From contig CAZKMQ010000017.1 in the NCBI GenBank assembly GCA_964554065.1, forward strand, positions 1 through 13,315: a stretch of 13,315 bases of DNA, in the 5' to 3' direction. The DNA is from CAZKMQ01 sp964554065 (GTDB lineage: Bacteria > Patescibacteriota > Patescibacteriia > Magasanikbacterales > JBBTQS01). This document shows, one piece after another, positions 6,477 to 12,899 of the stretch. The notes below the pieces were generated by a model. It was not told the DNA's origin. It searched no databases and saw only the letters and a list, made by a program, of their open reading frames with translations. Positions within the stretch are counted from its first letter, which is position 1. Each line of letters starts with the position of its first letter. Made by a program: the position numbers and the translations under genes.

Positions 6477-7067
6477 ATGTTTACAGAATTTCTTGCCGAA
6501 TATTATCTTGTTTTTTTAACATTACACCTTATTGCAATGGCGCTTGGTTTGGGAGGTGCAACCATCTCAGATATTTTATTTTTCAAATTTCTCAAAGATT
6601 TCCGCATCTCACTTCGCGAAGAGAAAATCTTGAGGCTTATGTCATCAGTTATTTGGTTTGCTGTAGCATTTGCTTTGATTACTGGACTTGCATTATATAT
6701 TCCTCAGGCAGAGCTGCTCAACACGATCCCAAAATTTCTAGCAAAGGTAACTGTGTTCGGTGTAGTCATAATAAATGGATTGGCTTTAAATTGGTTTATT
6801 GCACCGCAACTTATTAAGATTTCTTTTCATAAGCGTCATCGTCATGAAAAAGGGGAGCTCCATCATATTCGTAAACTTGCATTTGCTCTAGGTGCCATTT
6901 CAATTACCTCTTGGTATGCAACACTTGTTATGGCTATGGTTCCAAAGCATTCTTCTTTTGCATACCTTTCTCTTGTGGCCAGCTATTTACTCATACTTGC
7001 AGTAGTGGTTATGCTTAGTCAGTGGTTTGATCATTGGATGTTAAATAGTGCATCAAAGAAGTCCTAG
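6477..7067 (+). CDS. Five-helix membrane protein of unknown function
   Basis: A 196-residue integral membrane protein starting at the ATG at 6477; the frame extends to a GTG at 6453, but that overlaps the -10 box. Hydrophobic segments lie near 8-28, 57-75, 90-110, 134-154 and 162-182. Helix 1 contains a histidine in LTLHLIAMALGLGGA (H17), and the loop between helices 3 and 4 is unusually rich in histidine and basic residues (H118, H121, H123, H129, H130). The arrangement loosely recalls small CopD-like or DUF2269-like membrane proteins, some of which bind haem or copper, but I cannot confirm that. It has its own promoter and stands between divergent and unrelated genes, so context does not help. 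The gene is certainly real; the function is unassigned. Confidence 0.72.
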   Translation: MFTEFLAEYYLVFLTLHLIAMALGLGGATISDILFFKFLKDFRISLREEKILRLMSSVIWFAVAFALITGLALYIPQAELLNTIPKFLAKVTVFGVVIINGLALNWFIAPQLIKISFHKRHRHEKGELHHIRKLAFALGAISITSWYATLVMAMVPKHSSFAYLSLVASYLLILAVVVMLSQWFDHWMLNSASKKS

Positions 7068-7084
7068 CGTTGTTTTATATAACG

Positions 7085-7093
7085 TGTTATAAT
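7085..7093 (+). promoter_or_regulatory. Extended -10 promoter of orphan gene B
   Basis: TGtTATAAT is a perfect extended -10. No good -35 box is present, which extended -10 promoters can tolerate. Transcription would start near 7100, giving a 23-base leader that contains the ribosome-binding site. Confidence 0.7.
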
Positions 7094-7110
7094 TTTTCTT
7101 GGCTGCAAAC

Positions 7111-7116
7111 AGGAGG
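7111..7116 (+). promoter_or_regulatory. Consensus Shine-Dalgarno deciding the start of gene B
   Basis: AGGAGG with 6 bases to the ATG at 7123. It rules out the in-frame TTG at 7099 as the start. The spacing matches that at gene C and the putative gene A site. Confidence 0.85.
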
Positions 7117-7122
7117 GAATTT

Positions 7123-7506
7123 ATGACCGCAGCACTGACGCTTATGGATTGGCCGCCGCCAGAACCAAAGCCAATAGATCCAGAAATGAGCTTCTCTGCC
7201 GTAGCAACAGCAGAGAAAGAGCTTCCATCTGGTTCGCAGGTTCTTGTTTCATTGTGTGGTGGATACCAGAGTGACGTGCACCTTGACGGGTGTGTCTTCA
7301 TTACGGATGAGCCAGAGTGCTTCTATCTCTTTTACCCGGTTCACTGGGGAGAAAGTGTATCGTGTAGTGATCATGTTAGGCAGTGCACAACTGTGGTGTG
7401 GCGTATCAATCGCTCGCTGCCACAGCAAGGGGGAGAAAAATCGCTTAGGCGTGTTAGTTTCTCAGCAAACAAGAGCTATGCCTTGTGCGTAGGATTTGTT
7501 TGGTAA
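7123..7506 (+). CDS. Orphan gene B, small cysteine-rich hypothetical protein
   Basis: I do not recognise this 127-residue protein. Residues 8-21 are proline-rich and acidic (DWPPPEPKPIDPE), followed by a probable beta-rich domain with six cysteines (45, 57, 66, 81, 88, 122) and several aromatic residues; it ends in tryptophan. No signal peptide or membrane helix is visible, so it is probably cytoplasmic, where the cysteines may bind metal or be free (inference). The ATG at 7123 is fixed by a consensus Shine-Dalgarno 6 bases upstream and a promoter just before that. It is a single-gene unit ended by its own hairpins, converging on orphan gene C. Codon use appears richer in G and C than in its plus-strand neighbour at 6477-7067. 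With A and C it looks like an accessory or lineage-specific gene; no function is proposed. Confidence 0.68.
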   Translation: MTAALTLMDWPPPEPKPIDPEMSFSAVATAEKELPSGSQVLVSLCGGYQSDVHLDGCVFITDEPECFYLFYPVHWGESVSCSDHVRQCTTVVWRINRSLPQQGGEKSLRRVSFSANKSYALCVGFVW

Positions 7507-7518
7507 AACAAACCACTT

Positions 7519-7574
7519 GAGAGTCAACACAAACGACTCTCTTGTGATACGCGAGCGCATTAGGCGCTTTTTTT
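7519..7574 (+). terminator. Hairpin plus terminator after gene B
   Basis: A 7-base stem GAGAGTC/GACTCTC (7519-7525 with 7535-7541) lies upstream of the terminator proper, AGCGC/GCGCT (7554-7558 with 7564-7568) with a 5-base loop and seven T at 7568-7574. The second hairpin is a standard intrinsic terminator; the first may protect the RNA 3' end. Confidence 0.8.
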
Positions 7575-7622
7575 AGTATAAAAAATAAGACCGAAACTGT
7601 TCCCACGTACAGTTTCGGTCTT
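7575..7622 (-). terminator. Terminator of orphan gene C
   Basis: AAGACCGAAACTGT (7587-7600) pairs perfectly over 14 bases with ACAGTTTCGGTCTT (7609-7622) around an 8-base loop. Read on the minus strand, the stem is followed by ATTTTTTATAC, a T-tract after one A, so it ends gene C, whose stop is at 7646. Confidence 0.82.
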
Positions 7623-7645
7623 GGTGTTCACTTCATGTGCGCGAC

Positions 7646-8131
7646 TTATGCCGCGGTGCGAATTGCTCGTGATGCCGTCAGGTGTTCAGAGAACTCCTTG
7701 TGGCAGCTGCGGCTGTTGGAGAAGAAGTGTGCGGTCCACCACATGTTGGTACGAGTGAAGTTCCGCTCAGTTGGATCGTGCGAAGGCTTCTGATCCAATT
7801 CGCTCAAATCCAGATATTCTGCACCCTCCTCAATTCGCTCTTCGACCATGTCCGCCATCTTCTCATCACAGATGGTGAACTTGTGGCAGCGCATGGTGTT
7901 GGCTGTCAGCGACGACATGCAGCGACGCAAATCGCTTGGCGTGCGCTGATAAACCGAACCGTGCCAACCAACAAGGCGCTTCACGTCGTCAAGGTCCCCT
8001 TCCACCAGGATGCACTGGTCTGTGCACACACTGGTAACCTCGACCATGGTCGCTTCTTTGAGGCTGTTCAATGTTGCATCGAACGAATGCCTCTTTAGAT
8101 CTTGAAATGTCAGAACCATGATTTGCGTCAT
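7646..8131 (-). CDS. Orphan gene C, cysteine-containing hypothetical protein
   Basis: I do not recognise this 161-residue protein. It starts at the ATG at 8131, because AGGAGG lies exactly 6 bases upstream; the frame could extend to a GTG at 8191 without any ribosome-binding site. Residues 1-60 look alpha/beta (MTQIMVLTFQDLKRH, then ILVEGDLDDVKRLVGWHGSV). Residues 90-115 are acidic and helical (EERIEEGAEYLDLSELDQ), followed by a basic/aromatic end containing NMWWTAHFFSNS. Cysteines are at 36, 40, 71, 82, 88 and 143, some next to histidines (C82-H83, C143-H144), which could suggest metal binding (inference). One 60-base stretch counted by eye was about 58% GC, well above the conserved genes nearby. 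It is a single-gene unit with its own promoter and terminator, converging on gene B. No function is proposed. Confidence 0.68.
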   Translation of the reverse strand: MTQIMVLTFQDLKRHSFDATLNSLKEATMVEVTSVCTDQCILVEGDLDDVKRLVGWHGSVYQRTPSDLRRCMSSLTANTMRCHKFTICDEKMADMVEERIEEGAEYLDLSELDQKPSHDPTERNFTRTNMWWTAHFFSNSRSCHKEFSEHLTASRAIRTAA

Positions 8132-8137
8132 GGCACC

Positions 8138-8143
8138 CCTCCT
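8138..8143 (-). promoter_or_regulatory. Consensus Shine-Dalgarno deciding the start of gene C
   Basis: On the minus strand this reads AGGAGG with 6 bases to the ATG at 8131. It selects that Met over the upstream in-frame GTG at 8191. Confidence 0.85.
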
Positions 8144-8243
8144 AAGTTTTGTGGGTGCGAACCAATTGAAGAAGTTGTGGAGTTCTGCCACCCCTTCATT
8201 TGAATCACGTCCGTCATTCTACACTATTGTGGCAGAACGTGCA

Positions 8244-8272
8244 ACACTATCAAAAATAGACTAGCATGTCAA
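8244..8272 (-). promoter_or_regulatory. Likely promoter of orphan gene C
   Basis: On the minus strand, a perfect -35 TTGACA (8272-8267) is followed by 17 bases and a weak extended -10, TGaTAGTGT (box at 8249-8244). A second candidate, TTGCAC (8244-8239) with TAGAAT (8221-8216) at 17 bases, has the better -10 box. Either gives a leader of about 80-105 bases before the ATG at 8131. Which one is used cannot be decided from sequence. Confidence 0.5.
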
Positions 8273-8280
8273 GTTGCTAG
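8254..8280 (-). terminator. Short terminator of the cca gene
   Basis: On the minus strand, CTAGCA (8280-8275) pairs with TGCTAG (8266-8261) around an 8-base loop and is followed by TC and TATTTTT. The stem is short and overlaps the cca stop codon, so termination is probably partial. The loop contains the TTGACA -35 box of the downstream gene. Confidence 0.55.
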
Positions 8281-9737
8281 CCTACTTTGAATTTTTTCTT
8301 AATTTGCTTAAGCGCTTTTTCTTCTTCAGCTTTTGCTGCATTTCGCGCGCCATCAGCAAGCTCGGCAAGTTCACTGTCAGAGAGCTTTTCAAGCTCAGTC
8401 GCACGTTTTTCGAGGTATTTCTTGGTGTTCTTTTTGGGATCGTCCAGAACTTCTTCTAAGAGTGCGTTTAGTATCCAGCCCATACGTGGCCCAGGTGAAA
8501 ATCCCATGTCTGAAATCATGTAGTCGCCATTTAGCTTAAGCATCTTTACACTAATTGGATCGCGCGCAACTTTTTCAATCATGTATTCCATGTGGCGCAA
8601 ACGATATGGTCTCGCCTTAGGAACACCAGATCCTTTGCGTTCAGCAATTCGTACTTTAAGTAGATCTTGTATGTTTTCCTTGCCAACTTTTTTGACTAGG
8701 CGACGAATCGCAGCATCAGTTACTACACCAACATCATAGAAGAATAGGTGATAGCGAACTAATGTTACGACCTTCTGGCCAAAAGCCTTAGGAAACTTCA
8801 GTCGCTTCATAATATCACGAGTTTGCTTGGCACCAACAATATCATGGTTGTAGAATGTGGAATCACGGCCTTTGCCTTCCTTAGTCGCTGGTTTTCCTAT
8901 GTCGTGGAATAGTGAGGCAAAGCGTACTGCTGTTGTATACTCATATTCTGCAGCAAAATCCAAAGAAAGTGTGTTGTGCTCAAACACGGTATAAATATGA
9001 TGGTGATTTTGTTCAACACCAACGCCATCATCAAGCTCAGGCAATATAATCTTTAAAATACCTGTCTCTTGCATCAGATTAAATCCATGTGATGGCTTAA
9101 CTGGCGCCTCAACAATTTTAGTAAGCTCATCACGAATGCGTTCAGCTGAAATAGTCTTTAGGTTCTTTGCGAGTTTGGCAACTGCAGATTTAGTTTTGTC
9201 TTCAATGGCGAATTGAAATCGAGTAGCAAATCGAATTGCGCGCATTACACGCAGAGCATCCTCGCTAAATCGATCTGTAGGATCACCAACAGTGCGGATG
9301 ATCTTAGCTTCCAAATCTTTCTGGCCGTTGTACTTATCAATCAGCCCTTCACCGTTAAATGCCATGGCATTTATAGTAAAGTCACGGCGGGACAAATCTT
9401 CTTCAAGTGATGCACCAAATGCCACATCGCCTGGATGACGATTGTCTTCATATCCATACTCAAGACGAAAAGGTGTGATTTCAACATTGTGACCTTCGGG
9501 AACTCCTGCATCAGGCTTAAGTGTGCATGTGCCATAATCGTTTTCACAGTAACTTTCCGAGAATTCTTGACCAATCTGAAATGGTGTAGCGCTTGTAGCA
9601 ATATCCCAATCTGTAGGTTCAATACCAAGGAGCATATCGCGAACTGCGCCACCAACAACATAGGCCTCATGATTGTTGTCATGGAGCCCGCTAAGTATCT
9701 GTTGAATAAATTGTGGCAATTTGATTTTTTCTGTCAT
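8277..9737 (-). CDS. cca: CCA-adding tRNA nucleotidyltransferase, HD type
   Basis: Adds or repairs the 3'-terminal CCA of tRNAs from CTP and ATP without a nucleic-acid template, in the cytoplasm. The 486 residues show the class II polymerase-beta head: VVGGAVRDMLLG at 27-38 and the metal-binding DWDIAT at 43-48 (D43, D45). These are followed by RRDFTINAMAF at 117-127 and RFSEDALRVMRAIRFATRF at 156-174, the neck region that selects the nucleotide. An HD phosphohydrolase-like domain follows, with H254, HDIGKPAT at 278-285 and H298-D299. The last 50 residues are a Lys/Glu/Ala-rich helical tail beyond the usual core. The ATG at 9737 lies about 11 bases after a TATAGT -10 box, so the leader is only a few bases long and there is no Shine-Dalgarno. 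The gene is divergent from the transpeptidase gene. The assignment is firm. Whether it also removes 2'-phosphates, as some HD-type enzymes do, is not shown. Confidence 0.95.
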   Translation of the reverse strand: MTEKIKLPQFIQQILSGLHDNNHEAYVVGGAVRDMLLGIEPTDWDIATSATPFQIGQEFSESYCENDYGTCTLKPDAGVPEGHNVEITPFRLEYGYEDNRHPGDVAFGASLEEDLSRRDFTINAMAFNGEGLIDKYNGQKDLEAKIIRTVGDPTDRFSEDALRVMRAIRFATRFQFAIEDKTKSAVAKLAKNLKTISAERIRDELTKIVEAPVKPSHGFNLMQETGILKIILPELDDGVGVEQNHHHIYTVFEHNTLSLDFAAEYEYTTAVRFASLFHDIGKPATKEGKGRDSTFYNHDIVGAKQTRDIMKRLKFPKAFGQKVVTLVRYHLFFYDVGVVTDAAIRRLVKKVGKENIQDLLKVRIAERKGSGVPKARPYRLRHMEYMIEKVARDPISVKMLKLNGDYMISDMGFSPGPRMGWILNALLEEVLDDPKKNTKKYLEKRATELEKLSDSELAELADGARNAAKAEEEKALKQIKKKFKVG

Positions 9738-9747
9738 AACTAGTCGA

Positions 9748-9786
9748 ACTATAGCATTTTTCTGCCAAAAGTAAAGGTGCTATACT
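9748..9786. promoter_or_regulatory. Divergent promoters of cca and the transpeptidase gene
   Basis: Two extended -10 boxes face away from each other: TGcTATAGT on the minus strand (box 9753-9748, with TTTACT at 9775-9770, 16-base spacer) and TGcTATACT on the plus strand (box 9781-9786, no good -35). The plus start point falls at about 9793, the A of the transpeptidase ATG. The minus start point falls about 4 bases before the cca ATG. Both transcripts would be leaderless or nearly so. Confidence 0.65.
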
Positions 9787-9792
9787 ACAGCT

Positions 9793-11562
9793 ATGTTTGA
9801 CAGATCTGCGCATTCGCGTAGCAAAAATGATCCGCTGACTCAACCGCTTCAGTCTCGTTTGCGGTTGCTTAGTATTGGGGTAATTATTTTAGTGCTTGTT
9901 ATGGTGGTGCGGTTGTTTACTATGTCTGTTTTGCAGCATGATTTCTATACTGCACTTGCTGCAGGAACCCAGGATTTGTACAAAGACCTTCTGCCAAACC
10001 GTGGAACGATATACATTCGCAATAGGGATGATCCTGATGATCTATATCCGCTTGCGATGAACCGTTTTGTGTATCAGGTTTTTATTGATAATCGAGATAA
10101 TCCAGAGCCAAATGAGACTACACGAGGAATTGCAGAGGTGTTAGGAATGGATGATGACATTCGGTACGGCAATTATATGAAGGTAAAGGATTCTGATCCT
10201 GATGATCCGTATATTCCTATTACTGAAGCTAACCGGATCAGTGAAAAACAAAAAGAAGCTATTGAGGAGCGTGGTCTTACTGGTGTGTACTTTGCGCGCA
10301 GTCCGTATCGTTATTTTCCAGAGGGGAGTTTTGCATCACAAGTTCTGGGGTTCTATGGTCTAAATAGTGAAGGTGCGCCAACTGGACTGTATGGTGCAGA
10401 AGGTTATTATCACGAAGTACTTGCTGGTGAGCAAGGATTTATTGAAGGCAAGCGTGATGCATTTGGTGCGTGGATCCCAACTGCTAGTCGCTCACATAAA
10501 GCAGCACAAGATGGTGCAGATATTGTGCTTACAATTGATCGCAATATTCAGTTTAAAGCTTGTCAAATCCTAGATGATATTGCTAAAGAAGTCGAGGCAG
10601 CATCTGCGACTTCTATGATTTTAGAGCCTAAGACAGGTAAGGTAATGGCGATGTGCAATTATCCATCGTTTGATCCTAATGTATATAATGAGGTTGAGAA
10701 CGTTCGTGTTTATAACAATGATGCAATTTTTACAGCATATGAGCCAGGATCTGTTTTTAAGACCGTGACTATGGCTGCAGCACTTGATGATGGTGCTATC
10801 TCACCTGAGCTTACATTTGAAGATCCAGGATCTAGGTATATTGATGATTTTCGGATATATAATGCGCTTCGCAAAAATTATGGCGAAGTGAATATGAGCT
10901 ATGTTTTGCAAAAATCCATTAACACCGGCATGATTTTCGTAGTGGAGAAGCTTGGTAAGAAGAATTTCGCACAATATGTTCGCGACTTTGGTTTTGGAGA
11001 GCGAACAGGTATTGCATTGGACACAGAAGTTGCAGGAATAATCAGTTCACTTGATAAGCCTGGGGATATTTTTGCTGCGACAGGATCGTTTGGACAGGGA
11101 CTTACTACCACACCAATTCAACTGGCTGCAGCATATGGAGCAATGGCAAATGGAGGAGTGCTTATGCAGCCACAGATTGTTGAAGAGGTTCGTTATCGTG
11201 ACGGAACTGTGCACAAGGTTGAGCCGAAGAAAGTTCGAGAGGTTATTTCTTCTCATGCGGCGCACCTAGTAACTGGTATGCTTACATCAGTAATTGAGGA
11301 AACCTACAAGGTCACTGCAGCAGTTCCCGGATTCTATATGGGCGGTAAGACGGGAACTGCGCAAATTCCTGGAAAGGGTGGATATACTGAAGAAACTAAT
11401 CATTCGTTTGTTGGGTATGGTCCAACTGAGGATCCGCGTTTTGTGATTATGGTTAAGTTCGAAAAGCCGCAGCGTAAGTGGGCAGAGTCTACTGCTGCGC
11501 CATATTTTGGTAAAATGGCAAAATTCCTGGTACAGTATTTAGGAATAGCACCAACACGTTAA
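9793..11562 (+). CDS. ftsI: Class B penicillin-binding protein (FtsI/PBP2-like transpeptidase)
   Basis: Cross-links peptidoglycan stem peptides outside the cytoplasmic membrane. The 589 residues begin with a short basic cytoplasmic segment and one membrane anchor at about 25-45. A pedestal domain of roughly 60-235 follows, opening with the usual NRGTIY (69-74) and containing SQVLGFYGLNSEGAPTGLYG (182-201). The transpeptidase domain has all three active-site motifs: S320-V-F-K323, S375-I-N377 and K519-T-G521. The pedestal carries aspartate-rich inserts (RDDPDDLYP at 78-86, SDPDDPY at 134-140). The ATG at 9793 coincides with the expected transcription start of an extended -10 promoter, so the mRNA is probably leaderless. 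A MurF-like gene follows after 4 bases. The class B PBP assignment is firm. The choice between a divisome (FtsI) and an elongation (PBP2/MrdA) role is not settled by the sequence; the murF neighbour slightly favours ftsI. Confidence 0.9.
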   Translation: MFDRSAHSRSKNDPLTQPLQSRLRLLSIGVIILVLVMVVRLFTMSVLQHDFYTALAAGTQDLYKDLLPNRGTIYIRNRDDPDDLYPLAMNRFVYQVFIDNRDNPEPNETTRGIAEVLGMDDDIRYGNYMKVKDSDPDDPYIPITEANRISEKQKEAIEERGLTGVYFARSPYRYFPEGSFASQVLGFYGLNSEGAPTGLYGAEGYYHEVLAGEQGFIEGKRDAFGAWIPTASRSHKAAQDGADIVLTIDRNIQFKACQILDDIAKEVEAASATSMILEPKTGKVMAMCNYPSFDPNVYNEVENVRVYNNDAIFTAYEPGSVFKTVTMAAALDDGAISPELTFEDPGSRYIDDFRIYNALRKNYGEVNMSYVLQKSINTGMIFVVEKLGKKNFAQYVRDFGFGERTGIALDTEVAGIISSLDKPGDIFAATGSFGQGLTTTPIQLAAAYGAMANGGVLMQPQIVEEVRYRDGTVHKVEPKKVREVISSHAAHLVTGMLTSVIEETYKVTAAVPGFYMGGKTGTAQIPGKGGYTEETNHSFVGYGPTEDPRFVIMVKFEKPQRKWAESTAAPYFGKMAKFLVQYLGIAPTR

Positions 11563-11566
11563 TTAT

Positions 11567-12853
11567 ATGAGATCAATCCTTCAATGGCTGCTCCGATGGT
11601 GCAGCAAAAAAATTCTAAAAAAATACAAGCCAGAGGTTATTGCAATCACCGGCTCTGTTGGTAAAACCTCAACTCGTGAGGCTATATTTGCTGCGCTTTC
11701 TGGAAAGTTTCGAGTGCGCCAAGCAATTCGTTCATATAATGACCAAGTTGGTGTTCCCATGACTATAATTGGAATGGAAAGTCCTGGTAAGTCGCTAACT
11801 GGTTGGGTGAATGTTTTTGGGCGCTGTGTACAGTTGATGTGGAAAAAAGATCCAAAATATCCAGAAATGCTTATTGTTGAGATGGGAGCGGATCGGCCAG
11901 GGGATATTCAGTATCTAACTGAGTTCTGCCCACCAAAGGTCGGTGTGCTTACTGCAATTTCTCCGGCACATGTTGAACATTTTAAAACTATTGAGCGCGT
12001 GGCCAAGGAAAAGAGTATTCTTGTGACATGTCTGGCAGATACAAGTTGTGCTGTATTAAACAGTGATGATGAGAAAGTTGTTTCGCTCAAGCCTCGGCTT
12101 AAGAGTCATGTGTATACATTTGGTTTTGACGGTGGTGCACAGATTAAGGGGTCTGAGGTTGTGATTAGTTATGGCAGTCAAAGCGAGCCAAATGGTATTA
12201 ATTTCAAAATTGAACACGGTGGTGCAGTGGTCCCTTTGTTTCTTCCTGGCGTTCTTGGTCGTCAGCATGTGTATCCTGGATTAGCTGCGGTTGCAGTTGG
12301 TTTATTTTACGGTATGAATTTAGTAGAACTTGGTGAGTCACTTGCGCAGTATAGCGCTGCACCAGGGCGTATGCACATTGTGCCTGGGATAAAAGGATGC
12401 ACAATTATAGATGATACATACAATTCCTCACCGCGCGCAGCGCACATGGCATTAGAAACTATGATAGACATTGAGTTGACTGGCACTGCTGAACGGTATG
12501 CTGTTCTTGGTGACATGCTTGAGCTTGGTTCATTGACAGAAGATGAGCATGCAAAGCTTGGTGCACGTGTAGCTGAGCTTGGAGTAGATTTTCTAGTGAC
12601 GGTTGGGGAGGCTGCAAAGCATATTGCATCTGGTGCGCTTGATTCTGGAATGGAAGAACATCGCATTGCAAAGTTTGGTGAAAGTGTTAGCGCGGGAAAG
12701 TTTGTTCAGGAAAAAATAAAAAAAGGTGATGTGATTTTGATAAAAGGTTCGCAAGGTGTTCGCATGGAAAAGATCGTCAAGGAAATCATGGGGGAGCCCT
12801 TACATGCTAAGACTGTGTTGGTGCGGCAGTATGGGAAGTGGTTGAGTAGTTGA
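11567..12853 (+). CDS. murF: MurF-like ligase lacking the N-terminal UDP-binding domain
   Basis: Cytoplasmic ATP-dependent ligase that would add the D-Ala-D-Ala dipeptide to the UDP-MurNAc-tripeptide. In 428 residues it has the ATP loop GSVGKTST at 29-36, VEMGADRPGDIQYL at 104-117, the segment TAISPAHVEHF (129-139) with the following K147/K149 carboxylated-lysine region, RQHVYPGLAAVAVG at 232-245, AAPGRMH at 264-270 and the MurF signature DDTYNSSP at 282-289. The C-terminal domain runs from about 310, with YAVLGDMLELG at 311-321 and IKGSQGVRMEK at 392-402. Canonical MurF places the ATP loop after about residue 100, so the N-terminal UDP-substrate domain is missing, as in the MurE-like protein at 3504-4793; a basic amphipathic lead (1-22) takes its place. 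It starts 4 bases after the transpeptidase stop with no Shine-Dalgarno and is co-transcribed with it. Confidence 0.92.
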   Translation: MRSILQWLLRWCSKKILKKYKPEVIAITGSVGKTSTREAIFAALSGKFRVRQAIRSYNDQVGVPMTIIGMESPGKSLTGWVNVFGRCVQLMWKKDPKYPEMLIVEMGADRPGDIQYLTEFCPPKVGVLTAISPAHVEHFKTIERVAKEKSILVTCLADTSCAVLNSDDEKVVSLKPRLKSHVYTFGFDGGAQIKGSEVVISYGSQSEPNGINFKIEHGGAVVPLFLPGVLGRQHVYPGLAAVAVGLFYGMNLVELGESLAQYSAAPGRMHIVPGIKGCTIIDDTYNSSPRAAHMALETMIDIELTGTAERYAVLGDMLELGSLTEDEHAKLGARVAELGVDFLVTVGEAAKHIASGALDSGMEEHRIAKFGESVSAGKFVQEKIKKGDVILIKGSQGVRMEKIVKEIMGEPLHAKTVLVRQYGKWLSS

Positions 12854-12862
12854 CGTAGGTGA

Positions 12863-12895
12863 TACACTTGTGTTACACTTATTGTATAATACAAT
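12863..12895 (+). promoter_or_regulatory. Antitoxin promoter with palindromic operator
   Basis: A perfect -10 TATAAT (12885-12890) lies inside the palindrome ATTGTA-TAA-TACAAT (12881-12895). Upstream, TACACTT is repeated directly at 12863-12869 and 12874-12880, 11 bases apart, with a GTGT-T-ACAC palindrome (12870-12878) between. This suits autorepression by a ribbon-helix-helix antitoxin (inference). The expected transcript start is about 3 bases before the ATG. Confidence 0.6.
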
Positions 12896-12899
12896 TTTT

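Noticed and set aside
7099..7122. TTG start for gene B
   Set aside because: The extra codons cover the Shine-Dalgarno that serves the ATG at 7123, and the TTG lies at the expected transcription start.
7682..8098. Plus-strand open frame of 138 codons opposite gene C
   Set aside because: A shadow of the minus-strand gene; no promoter or Shine-Dalgarno, and gene C has all its signals.
8132..8191. GTG start extending gene C by 20 residues
   Set aside because: No ribosome-binding site at the GTG, and a perfect one at the ATG at 8131.
12870..12899. Longer antitoxin starting at TTG
   Set aside because: It would place the -10 box and operator inside the coding region; the ATG at 12900 fits the family start.
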